Shown here piece after piece: positions 35,157-43,217 of a stretch of DNA of 64,000 nucleotides (position 1 is the first letter of the stretch; each line of letters opens with the position of its first letter). This DNA is from SVTX01 sp045612105 (GTDB taxonomy: Bacteria; Bacillota; Clostridia; Oscillospirales; CAG-272): contig JAZKYL010000113.1 of assembly GCA_045612105.1 (NCBI GenBank), positions 62,001 through 126,000 of the forward strand. Direction: 5' to 3'. The notes beneath the pieces were generated by a model. That model worked only from the letters and a program-made list of their open reading frames with translations. It did no database searches and had not been told where the DNA came from. Made by a program: the position numbers and the translations under genes.

Positions 35157-36485
35157 ATGGGAAAGATTACTTTTATGGGTGCCGGAAGTACCGTGTTTGC
35201 CAAGAACGTCATAGGTGACTCTATGCTCACTCCCGCGCTCAGGGATTTTGAATTCGCGCTTTACGATATCGATGCGGATAGACTTGAAGAATCCTACATA
35301 ATGGTAAATGCCCTCAATAAGAACATTAATGAGGGAAGAGCAACTATTACTAAGTATCTCGGCATTCCCAACCGCAAGGACGCTCTCAGGGGCGCGGATT
35401 TCGTTGTTGACGCAATTCAAGTCGGCGGATATGACCCTTGTACAATTATTGACTTTGAAATACCCAAAAAGTACGGTCTTCGTCAGACTATCGCCGATAC
35501 ACTTGGTATTGGCGGCATCTTCCGCGCTCTCCGTACCATTCCCGTGCTTCAGGATTTTGCTGACGATATGGCACAGGTATGTCCTAACGCGCTTTTCCTC
35601 AACTATACCAATCCTATGGCTATGCTTACAGGCTATATGCAGAGATATACCGATATTAAGACCGTTGGTCTTTGCCACAGCGTGCAGGTATGCTCCGACG
35701 GACTCCTTAATGAGCTTGGCATGGCAGGCGAGGTTAAGAGACCTATCAGGGAAAAGATTGCAGGCATCAATCATATGGCTTGGCTTCTTGAGATAGAGGA
35801 TGCTGACGGAAACGATCTATATCCCGAGATCCGTCGCAGAGCTTGTGAGATACTTGAGAACCCTCCCGAGAATTTCAGAGACCTGGTTCGTCTTGAATAT
35901 ATCCGACGTCTCGGATATTACTGCACAGAGTCCAGTGAGCATAACGCGGAGTATAACAATCTCTTCATTAAGTCCAAGTATCCCGAGCTGATAGAGAAGT
36001 ACAGAATCCCGCTCGACGAGTATCCCCGCCGTTGTGTCAATCAGATCGCTGGCTGGAAGAACGCCAAGGCAGAGTATCTCAACGGAAACATCTCTCACAA
36101 CCGTTCCCGTGAGTATGCTTCTCACATTATGGAGTCAATTGTCACAAATACTCCCTATCAGATTGGCGGAAACGTGCTCAATACCGGTCTTATCACCAAC
36201 CTGCCCACCGATGCTTGTGTAGAGGTTCCATGTCTCGTAAATAAGCTTGGTATTCAGCCCACGGTAGTAGGGAAGCTTCCTACTCAGCTGGCGGCTATGA
36301 ATATGACTAATATCAATCCTCAGCTTCTCACCATTGAGGCAGCTGTCACTCTTAAGAAGGATGCTGTATATCAGGCAGCAATGCTTGATCCTCATACGTC
36401 CTCCGAGCTTTCGATTGATGATATCGTTAAGATGTGCGACGATCTGTTTGAAGCAGAGAAGGATTGGCTTCCCAAATATAATTAA
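35157..36485 (+). CDS. melA: GH4 alpha-galactosidase, MelA-like
   Basis: This 442-residue cytoplasmic enzyme is of the NAD+ and divalent-metal-dependent GH4 family, which cleaves glycosides by a redox-elimination route. The Rossmann start GKITFMGAGSTVFAK, NYTNPM at 149-154, CHSVQ at 173-177 with the metal ligands Cys173 and His174, and GINHMAW with His206 are present. CHSVQ is typical of MelA-type alpha-galactosidases rather than 6-phospho-glucosidases, so a non-phosphorylated substrate is expected. This fits the neighbouring AraC regulator and the ABC-type sugar-binding lipoprotein downstream, and absence of PTS genes. AAGGAG precedes ATG. Confidence 0.9.
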   Translation: MGKITFMGAGSTVFAKNVIGDSMLTPALRDFEFALYDIDADRLEESYIMVNALNKNINEGRATITKYLGIPNRKDALRGADFVVDAIQVGGYDPCTIIDFEIPKKYGLRQTIADTLGIGGIFRALRTIPVLQDFADDMAQVCPNALFLNYTNPMAMLTGYMQRYTDIKTVGLCHSVQVCSDGLLNELGMAGEVKRPIREKIAGINHMAWLLEIEDADGNDLYPEIRRRACEILENPPENFRDLVRLEYIRRLGYYCTESSEHNAEYNNLFIKSKYPELIEKYRIPLDEYPRRCVNQIAGWKNAKAEYLNGNISHNRSREYASHIMESIVTNTPYQIGGNVLNTGLITNLPTDACVEVPCLVNKLGIQPTVVGKLPTQLAAMNMTNINPQLLTIEAAVTLKKDAVYQAAMLDPHTSSELSIDDIVKMCDDLFEAEKDWLPKYN

Positions 36486-36494
36486 TAAATTTAT

Positions 36495-36539
36495 AAAAGT
36501 CCAACACTTCGATTTTATTCGATATGTTGGACTTTTTTT
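36495..36539 (+). terminator. melA terminator
   Basis: A 12-bp stem AAAAGTCCAACA/TGTTGGACTTTT, with a smaller TCGA/TCGA helix inside the loop, then a T-tract. Confidence 0.9.
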
Positions 36540-36550
36540 ATAAAACAAAA

Positions 36551-36575
36551 ACCCCTGCCTTGGCAGGGATTTTTG
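36551..36575 (-). terminator. Terminator of the solute-binding lipoprotein gene
   Basis: CCCTGCC/GGCAGGG flanked by A- and T-tracts, 21 nt after the minus-strand stop. It can also act in the plus direction. Confidence 0.8.
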
Positions 36576-36596
36576 TTGTTTTAATTATGAAATGAA

Positions 36597-38135
36597 TTAC
36601 TTCTGCTGTTCTGCCTGAAGCTTTTCAAGGTTTTTGTTAACAGTCTTCATAAACTTATTGATAGATCTGTTACCGGAGTTTTCCATCTTACCGGTTACGG
36701 TAGAAGCCAACTCCTGACCGCCCTCACCTGTCCAGGTAACTCTGGGAAGAACGTAAAGAATACCCTCACAGATCTCACTGTAGGTCTGACCAAAGTCGGT
36801 GCAAACGCTATCCCAAATGAGATCAAGCATTCTTGCGTCATCCGGAACGTCAGAAGCCTGCTTACCAAGCATCTTTTCATAGAAAGTGATCATTACGTTA
36901 TCACTGTAGAAGGAAAGAACCTCAAGGGTGTCGCCAACCATATCCTTATTTCTAAGGTAGGAAGGAATACAGAGGTATCCGCCCCACTGGAGAGAACGGT
37001 AACCAACGTCCTTCTGGTTGGTGTCGTACATAGGATAAGGAAGAACTCCGAAGGTAACATCGGAATCAAGGAATCCTACAAGCTCATAAGTACTGGTAAG
37101 CTGCATAAGAGCTCTGCCTGTGGTAAGCTTAATAGGAGCGGGAACTCCGCTGGTTCCGGGAGTGGGGTATGTGAAATGACCGTTCTGAGAAGCAGAGAAG
37201 TCCTTGAGCTTAGTAACAAGATTGTTGGTTTTTTCCTTGTAAGCCTCATTCATAAGAGCGATTCTGAAGTCACCGGATTCAAGATCACGCTCAACGTAGT
37301 TGATATTACTTGCGTGGAGGAAACCAATCCACGGTACCCACTGCTGACCGGTAAGACCGTAAGTATCGTCGGTAGTTTTACCGTCGTTAGAGGGGTCTTC
37401 GGAAACAAGCTGAGCAAGAGAGAGCATCTGATCAAGAGTCCACTCCTTATCGTCAACCAGCTGATATACGCTCTTCTCAAGAATGCCGGAGGTCTTCTGC
37501 TCCATCATAGTCTTGTTGAAAGCGATAACGTAGGTATAAAGGATGTTGAAGTTACTGAAACCGAGGAAGTAATAGTCGCCTGTGTTGGTGGAAATTGAGA
37601 GAGCGTCCATAAAATCATGGTTCCAATGATCAGCATCAAGATCAATGCCGGGCATCTGTCCGAAGTCCTGAAGATACATCTCGGAAACGAGATGAGGAAC
37701 ACCGGTGTGAACGTGAGAAATAAGAGTATCTCTCGATCCGTCCATAGTCTTTACCGCGTTCTTGAAGGGCTCAAGATAGGTTTGGTGGTTACCGGCACTG
37801 GTAGCGGTGATAGTAACTCCGAGATGATCGAAGACCTTTTGCTGACGTGAGTAGAGTGCTTCATACATTGCACTGGACTCGGTCTTCTCGGGGTCAGCCC
37901 AATAATAGCCCATGGGGTTTACGTCGGGAAGAATAGAGAGGAAGAAATCATCGTCATAATTCTTCTTTTCAACGTCAACAACCTTTTCGGGTTCGGTGGT
38001 TTTTTCCTCGTCTGATCCTGAGCCGGCAGTTGTCTCAACGGTGGTTTCGTCGGGAGCCTTATCACAAGCTGCGAAAACCGAGAGAAGAGTCAACATAGCA
38101 AGGATCAAAGCGAGAACTTTAAAATGTTTCATCAT
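36597..38135 (-). CDS. ABC-type extracellular solute-binding lipoprotein, orphan
   Basis: This 512-residue protein has a signal peptide ending in the lipobox VFAAC, a short Thr/Glu linker, and a family 1 (sugar) solute-binding fold. Segments include GRALMQLTSTYELVGFL near residue 340, FGVLPYPMYD and WGGYLCIPSYLRNKD. It would capture a sugar or oligosaccharide outside the membrane. No permease or ATPase gene lies within the window, so it must use transporters encoded elsewhere. The reading frame extends upstream to 38219, but that end lies inside the promoter -35 box; AAAGGA six bases before the ATG at 38135 sets the start. It may serve the convergent melA. Confidence 0.85.
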   Translation of the reverse strand: MMKHFKVLALILAMLTLLSVFAACDKAPDETTVETTAGSGSDEEKTTEPEKVVDVEKKNYDDDFFLSILPDVNPMGYYWADPEKTESSAMYEALYSRQQKVFDHLGVTITATSAGNHQTYLEPFKNAVKTMDGSRDTLISHVHTGVPHLVSEMYLQDFGQMPGIDLDADHWNHDFMDALSISTNTGDYYFLGFSNFNILYTYVIAFNKTMMEQKTSGILEKSVYQLVDDKEWTLDQMLSLAQLVSEDPSNDGKTTDDTYGLTGQQWVPWIGFLHASNINYVERDLESGDFRIALMNEAYKEKTNNLVTKLKDFSASQNGHFTYPTPGTSGVPAPIKLTTGRALMQLTSTYELVGFLDSDVTFGVLPYPMYDTNQKDVGYRSLQWGGYLCIPSYLRNKDMVGDTLEVLSFYSDNVMITFYEKMLGKQASDVPDDARMLDLIWDSVCTDFGQTYSEICEGILYVLPRVTWTGEGGQELASTVTGKMENSGNRSINKFMKTVNKNLEKLQAEQQK

Positions 38136-38190
38136 TTTAAATTCCTTTCTTTTTAAGATACTTGGGTTTAAAACAAGTTTAACCAAAATA

Positions 38191-38219
38191 ATTATAACAC
38201 AATAGGAAAAGTCTGTCAA
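38191..38219 (-). promoter_or_regulatory. SigA promoter of the solute-binding lipoprotein
   Basis: Perfect TTGACA-N17-TATAAT on the minus strand, 55 nt before the start. Confidence 0.9.
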
Positions 38220-38322
38220 GCGTTAAAAATAACAAATAAGAATGTTTACAAATTGATTAAAATAAAGTTTAAAATTTTTAAAAATATTGGCTGTAATTCT
38301 ATAATCCCTTTAACTTCATAAT

Positions 38323-39285
38323 CTATTGATCGAAAACCGTTTCGATAATTCTCGGACAATTATTTGGCGAATATCGCCATTGATTGATATGTTCAGTTGA
38401 ATCGGGGTCAATAAAATACTTAATTGAAGGGTGTGCGCTCTCTCCTTTATATGAATCTATCATAACAAGTTTTATCTTCATTCTGTCGGGAATAATGCTT
38501 TTTATATAAACGGCTGCAGTTTTTCCGATAGAAGCACGAATAGATTCCGCCGACTCCTCGCGAAGCTCGGCAAGCCCTGCAAGATTAGGAGTCAATTCAA
38601 CGAAGACACCGTAGCTTTCAACGCTTCGAATTATTCCTGTAACTGTCTGACCGGCAGAGAATAATGCTGCATTTTCTTCCCAAGTGCCCAACAATTCTCT
38701 CATAGAGACGAATATGCGCTTTTTCTCACTGTCAATGGACTTTAGAACAGTGTTAATAACCATACCGCAAAATAGTCTGTCCTTTGGGTGCGAAAATCTT
38801 GAAACAGATATGCAATCCACAGGTAAAAGAGCTATTATACCGCACCCTATGTCTACAAAGGCACCAAAGCTCTCAAGATGAGTGACCCTTGAGCAAAATA
38901 CGTCTCCGGGAAGAAGCCCCGAAACGAAATTATTTATGCATTCTATCTGTGCGGCACGTCTTGAGAGATAAGCAACCGCCTTTCCATCGTTTTCTTCAAT
39001 AGATATTACCTTGAAGCATACGGGCTTGCCAACTCTTGTAATGATCGCTATATCCTTTGTCGTTTGTCCTGAAAGGTTGTAGCATACCTCGTCTTTCGGT
39101 ATTATTCCGGTTATTCCATGGAGATCAACGTGCAGATTCATATCAGAATCGCAGAGAAGAACGTTGCTCTCAATTATCACACCATTAGCCATAGCCTTTT
39201 CAAGTCCGAGCCTACCGTGCGATATATATTCACGATTTTTTAAGCAACCGGACATAAGCCCCTCGGGCTTATATGTATTCATCAT
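38323..39285 (-). CDS. S1-domain RNA-binding protein (short ribosomal S1-like)
   Basis: This 320-residue protein has two clear S1 OB-fold domains: about 130-200 (GDVFCSRVTHLESFGAFVDIGCGIIALLP) and about 210-275 (GQTVTGIIRSVESYGVFVELTPNLAGLAEL). A weaker S1-like segment lies about residues 35-100. It resembles the shortened S1 or YugI-like proteins of Firmicutes, which bind mRNA, rather than the six-domain proteobacterial S1. The start has GGAGGT nine bases before ATG. It stands alone. A role in translation or RNA turnover is inference. Confidence 0.8.
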   Translation of the reverse strand: MMNTYKPEGLMSGCLKNREYISHGRLGLEKAMANGVIIESNVLLCDSDMNLHVDLHGITGIIPKDEVCYNLSGQTTKDIAIITRVGKPVCFKVISIEENDGKAVAYLSRRAAQIECINNFVSGLLPGDVFCSRVTHLESFGAFVDIGCGIIALLPVDCISVSRFSHPKDRLFCGMVINTVLKSIDSEKKRIFVSMRELLGTWEENAALFSAGQTVTGIIRSVESYGVFVELTPNLAGLAELREESAESIRASIGKTAAVYIKSIIPDRMKIKLVMIDSYKGESAHPSIKYFIDPDSTEHINQWRYSPNNCPRIIETVFDQ

Positions 39286-39506
39286 TTGAGTTCTACCTCC
39301 GATTTTTTGTTGTTACGCTATAATCTATGCCGCAGCTTATTGAAAATATAACGTTTTGCGGTATTTTTCTGATAATATGGAAAAAAAAGAAAAAAATTTT
39401 TTGATATCATATTGAAGCAAACAATATGAAAAAATGAGAAAAACAGAGAAAAAAAGAGCTTTGCAAAAGCTAAATTAAAAAAATCAAAAAAAATTCAAAA
39501 AAGGTA

Positions 39507-39535
39507 TTGACAAACATAAACTCTTGTGCTATAAT
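39507..39535 (+). promoter_or_regulatory. Strong rplM-rpsI promoter with upstream A-tracts
   Basis: TTGACA-N17-TATAAT, preceded at 39476-39502 by three A-runs of 6-8 bases spaced about one helical turn apart, like an UP element. Confidence 0.92.
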
Positions 39536-39577
39536 ATGCAAGGTTAAAAAAATGAACACTTTTTGGAGGATAACAAA

Positions 39578-40006
39578 ATGTCTACTTTTATGCAGAAAAA
39601 GGAAGCAGTTGTCCGCAAGTGGTATGTAATCGACGCAGCAGGTAAGCCCATGGGTAGAACCGCTGTTGTTGCAGCAGACCTTCTCCGCGGCAAGAACGCT
39701 CCTGAATTCACACCCCACGTTGACTGCGGAAACTTCGTTATCATAATCAACGCCGACAAGGCAGTTCTTACCGGTAAGAAGCTTGAGCAGAAATATTATC
39801 AGAGACACTCCGGTTACATCGGCGGTCTCAAGAGCATTCAGTACAAGAAGCTCATGGCTGAGAAGCCCGAGTTTGCTATGGAAACAGCTGTAAAGGGAAT
39901 GCTTCCTCACAACGCGCTCGGAAGAGCAGCAGCAACCAGACTTAAGGTTTACTCCGGCGAGGCTCATAAGCATGAGGCTCAGAAGCCCGAGACCTACGAG
40001 TTTTAA
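39578..40006 (+). CDS. rplM: 50S ribosomal protein L13
   Basis: This 142-residue L13 has the typical length. RKWYVIDAAGKPMGRTAVVAADLLRGKN, YQRHSGYIGGLKS and GMLPHNALGRAAATRLKVYSG are family signatures. It is an early 23S-binding protein. TTGGAGG lies eight bases before the ATG at 39578; an in-frame start five codons earlier overlaps that site and is rejected. The leader is short (about 35 nt) with no room for a structured L13 autoregulatory leader. Confidence 0.97.
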   Translation: MSTFMQKKEAVVRKWYVIDAAGKPMGRTAVVAADLLRGKNAPEFTPHVDCGNFVIIINADKAVLTGKKLEQKYYQRHSGYIGGLKSIQYKKLMAEKPEFAMETAVKGMLPHNALGRAAATRLKVYSGEAHKHEAQKPETYEF

Positions 40007-40032
40007 TTTAAGGAAAGGAAGGAAGTAAACCT

Positions 40033-40434
40033 ATGTATACAAGTGCAAAGCCCTATTTCTATGGCACAGGTAGAAGAAAGAAGTCCGTTGCTCGTGTAAG
40101 AGTATATCCCGGTAACGGTCAGATCACCATCAACGGTAAGGATATCGATGAATACTTCGGTCTCGAGACCCTTAAGCTCATCATCAACCAGCCCTTCGGT
40201 GTAACCGGAACTGTGGGTAAGTTCGATATCGTTGCTAACGTAAACGGCGGCGGTATTTCCGGACAGGCAGGCGCTATCCGTCACGGTGTAGCTCGTGCGC
40301 TTATCGCTGCTGATGAGAACTATCGTCCCGCTCTCAAGGCTGCAGGATTCCTCACCAGAGACCCTCGTATGAAGGAAAGAAAGAAGTACGGACTCAAGGG
40401 CGCTCGTCGCGCACCTCAGTTCTCGAAGAGATAA
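40033..40434 (+). CDS. rpsI: 30S ribosomal protein S9
   Basis: This 133-residue S9 has FYGTGRRKKSVARVRVYPGNG, the usual NGGGISGQAGAIRHGVARAL core and the C-terminal KGARRAPQFSKR, whose last Arg contacts the P-site tRNA. It is 26 nt after rplM with AAGGAAGG as RBS, the common L13-S9 pair. Confidence 0.97.
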   Translation: MYTSAKPYFYGTGRRKKSVARVRVYPGNGQITINGKDIDEYFGLETLKLIINQPFGVTGTVGKFDIVANVNGGGISGQAGAIRHGVARALIAADENYRPALKAAGFLTRDPRMKERKKYGLKGARRAPQFSKR

Positions 40435-40446
40435 TCTTCGCATATT

Positions 40447-40478
40447 GCAAAAAGCACCATTTATGTGGTGCTTTTTGC
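40447..40478 (+). terminator. rplM-rpsI terminator
   Basis: A perfect 13-bp stem GCAAAAAGCACCA/TGGTGCTTTTTGC with a 6-nt loop. Confidence 0.9.
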
Positions 40479-40503
40479 CTTATTTAAAATTATTTTGTTG
40501 GAA

Positions 40504-40532
40504 TTGATAAAAAATACATTAATTACTAAAAT
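40504..40532 (+). promoter_or_regulatory. SigA-type promoter of the Cys-repeat/LRR lipoprotein
   Basis: TTGATA-N17-TAAAAT, 21 nt before the start codon. Confidence 0.7.
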
Positions 40533-40553
40533 CTTATTTACGGAGGAAAGATT

Positions 40554-43157
40554 ATGAAAAGAGTATTAAAGCTTTCGGTAGTAGCACTTTTTGTAATTGC
40601 CTTAACACTTTGCTTTGTCGGTTGCGATATAGACTTGGATGACTTTGATATTGATAGCATTTTAGGCATCTTTGACGGTGGTCGCAACAATTGTGACGGT
40701 AACCACGATTGGATTCTTAATTTTAGAAACGATCCCACGTGTCAAGGCTACGGTAACGAACACTATACTTGTGTGAACTGTGGCGAAATAAGAAACGAAA
40801 CACTCAATCCCACCGGACATAACGTTGTAACAGAAGATGGTTATCCCGCAACCTGTTATGAAAGCGGAATTACTGATAGAAAATATTGTGATAGATGCGG
40901 TTTTGAGATAGAAGCTGCACAAATTATTCCGGCTACTGGACATAACGTTGTGATCATAGAAGCTGTTTCCGCAACCTGTACCGAGGACGGTCACACCGAG
41001 GGTGAAGAGTGCTCGAATTGCGGATCGATCTTGAAGAATCCCGAGATCATCGAAGCAAGCCACAACTACGAGTACGTAGAGCCTATAGCAGCAACCTGCC
41101 AAAATGACGGATATACCGAAGGCTGGATCTGCTCTGTATGTGAAGACGTTTGGATCACTCCTGAGTTGATACCCGCTGCCCATGATTATATTGACGTGTG
41201 GGGATACGGTGCTACCTGCACGGAAGAAGGACTTACTGACGGTATAAAATGTAGCTATTGCGAAGAATTCTCTGTACCTCAGGTAGTTATTCCCAAGCTT
41301 GATCATAATACTTATGTAGTAAACGGTTATGCCGCAACCTGTACTGAGGACGGTCTCAGTGACGGAGAAAAATGCTATAACTGTGAACAGTTTACCATAG
41401 AACAGACCGTAATTCCTGCAGGTCACGTTGTGGAGACTGTTCCCGGATATGCCGCTACTTGCGATAAGACAGGTCTTGAAGATGGTTCGGTATGTACCGT
41501 ATGCGGTGAGACTATACTTGAACAGGTAGTTATTCCTAAAATTGCGCATATTTCTGTCAATGTTCCCGGATATGCTGCAACTTGTTCTTCAAACGGTCTT
41601 ACTGACGGTGTGATCTGTTCTGTATGTAAGACACCTCTTACTACTCAGCACACTATCGTTGCTACAGGTCACGTTTTTGATAACGAAGGTCATTGTACCG
41701 GATGTTCACTTGAAGCAACCGCGGATCTTGTTTATAACGGGGTATATGATTATAATTCAAATATTTCCGCATATAAGGTTGCCGGTCTTGTTGAAGGCTC
41801 CGTAGTTACAGAGGTAATTATTCCCGATAACTACAACGGTCTCCCCGTAATAGGAATTGAAGAATATGCATTCGACGGAAATGTAAATATTACTATCGTT
41901 GTAGTACCTGCCAGCATCGTTGAGGTTGGTGATTACGCATTCAACGGTTGTACCTCTCTTGAAGAAATAGATTGTGCAAACTTTACTCAGACCAATACAT
42001 GGAACAGCTATTGGTACGGCGACTCTTATGCAATAAAGATCACTGCTCCCGTTTTTGGCGATAAGACTCCCTATGAGCTGTATCTTGAAGCTATGAACAA
42101 CGTAAATCATAACATAGACAGATTTGTTATGAGTAATAACGCCGTAACATATATTTCCGATGGCATAACTACCCATAAGGCTTTGGAGATCTATACTCTT
42201 CAAAAGCAGTATTTTAACGATTCCTACGTTTATCAGAAGGAAACCGACTATATGTCTGTTCCCAATAACGTAGTATCTGCCGAGCAGTATTATGTTGGCG
42301 AATACATTTATATTCCTCAGTATCAGCAGATGTACTATTTCTCACTTGAGGCATATTATGATATGATGACAATAAATCGCTCCGATATGCCCGAATTTAC
42401 TGAGAAATATTTCAAGGCAGTGAAGTTTAGAAGAAATATTGACGGTACTATGCAGCTCACAATAGAAATGGACGAAGAGCTTATTAGAACTCTAATTGAA
42501 GAGGTAAGCGGTATTGGCGATGTAGATTGGAATATTTCGGCTTGCACTTACGAATACACCTTCGATTATAACGGAAATCTTTCCAAGATGATATCCGATC
42601 TTACTTACAAGATTGCCGGAAACACTCAATATACTTTTAATGCAGTATCTACCATTACCCTCAGCGAGGTTGGTACGTTCAACGGCATCTACGCTCCCTA
42701 CGGCTATCAGGACGTAACTTACTATTGGGAAAATCAGTGCTCAAACGGCCACAATGTCGTTGAATGTCCCGCGGTTGAGGCAAACTGCTTCTCAAACGGT
42801 TGGACTGCATATTCTTATTGTGACAGATGCTTCCATGAGATCGACGGCATGGAGATAATTTACGCAGGTCACAATTATGAAAACGGCGAATGCACCGATT
42901 GTGGAGATTTTGAGAATTACTATACTTCTCAGGGCCTTGCGTATGAATTTAACGGCGAAGGTTATATAGTCGTCGGAATTGGTAACTGTACCGATACAAA
43001 CGTTGTTATTCCTCAGCAGATCTACGGATGCCCCGTAATTGCTGTTTCTGCAGATGCATTTAAGAATACTAACGTTTACAACATACAGATCGGTTCCACC
43101 TATTTCCTGGTCGATTATTTCTACGGTTGTGACGATACGTCTGTTTACTGGAATTAA
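40554..43157 (+). CDS. Lipoprotein with eight Cys-pair repeats and BspA-like leucine-rich repeats
   Basis: In this 867-residue protein the signal ends in the lipobox FVGC (Cys24). Residues about 60-370 hold eight tandem 40-residue modules with first Cys at about 63, 101, 142, 182, 222, 263, 303 and 344, each following ATC-x3-G-x-T-x3-C-x2-C then GH, AH, SH or DH at the end. Residues about 395-480 form a BspA-type LRR (VVTEVIIPDNYNGLPVIGI, YAFDGN, VGDYAFNGCTSLEEI). A middle region of about 250 residues is unrecognised. A further Cys module (near 735-785) and a short LRR close the protein. The paired Cys/His pattern suggests metal-binding or disulphide-stabilised surface modules. GGAGGAAAG precedes ATG. 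Confidence 0.85.
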   Translation: MKRVLKLSVVALFVIALTLCFVGCDIDLDDFDIDSILGIFDGGRNNCDGNHDWILNFRNDPTCQGYGNEHYTCVNCGEIRNETLNPTGHNVVTEDGYPATCYESGITDRKYCDRCGFEIEAAQIIPATGHNVVIIEAVSATCTEDGHTEGEECSNCGSILKNPEIIEASHNYEYVEPIAATCQNDGYTEGWICSVCEDVWITPELIPAAHDYIDVWGYGATCTEEGLTDGIKCSYCEEFSVPQVVIPKLDHNTYVVNGYAATCTEDGLSDGEKCYNCEQFTIEQTVIPAGHVVETVPGYAATCDKTGLEDGSVCTVCGETILEQVVIPKIAHISVNVPGYAATCSSNGLTDGVICSVCKTPLTTQHTIVATGHVFDNEGHCTGCSLEATADLVYNGVYDYNSNISAYKVAGLVEGSVVTEVIIPDNYNGLPVIGIEEYAFDGNVNITIVVVPASIVEVGDYAFNGCTSLEEIDCANFTQTNTWNSYWYGDSYAIKITAPVFGDKTPYELYLEAMNNVNHNIDRFVMSNNAVTYISDGITTHKALEIYTLQKQYFNDSYVYQKETDYMSVPNNVVSAEQYYVGEYIYIPQYQQMYYFSLEAYYDMMTINRSDMPEFTEKYFKAVKFRRNIDGTMQLTIEMDEELIRTLIEEVSGIGDVDWNISACTYEYTFDYNGNLSKMISDLTYKIAGNTQYTFNAVSTITLSEVGTFNGIYAPYGYQDVTYYWENQCSNGHNVVECPAVEANCFSNGWTAYSYCDRCFHEIDGMEIIYAGHNYENGECTDCGDFENYYTSQGLAYEFNGEGYIVVGIGNCTDTNVVIPQQIYGCPVIAVSADAFKNTNVYNIQIGSTYFLVDYFYGCDDTSVYWN

Positions 43158-43170
43158 AATTGATCAATAT

Positions 43171-43211
43171 ATCAAAAAATCCCTTTGAGCATCGCTCAAA
43201 GGGATTTTTTG
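43171..43211. terminator. Bidirectional terminator, 19-bp perfect stem
   Basis: TCAAAAAATCCCTTTGAGC pairs fully with its complement around a 3-nt loop, between the converging lipoprotein and gpmI genes. Confidence 0.93.
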
Positions 43212-43217
43212 ATTGAT

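Noticed and set aside
38136..38219. 28-codon extension of the solute-binding lipoprotein
   Set aside because: The first codons overlap a perfect promoter; the signal peptide and AAAGGA site fit the start at 38135.
39536..39577. Ribosomal L13 leader RNA
   Set aside because: The predicted 5' leader is only about 35 nt and shows no stable structure.
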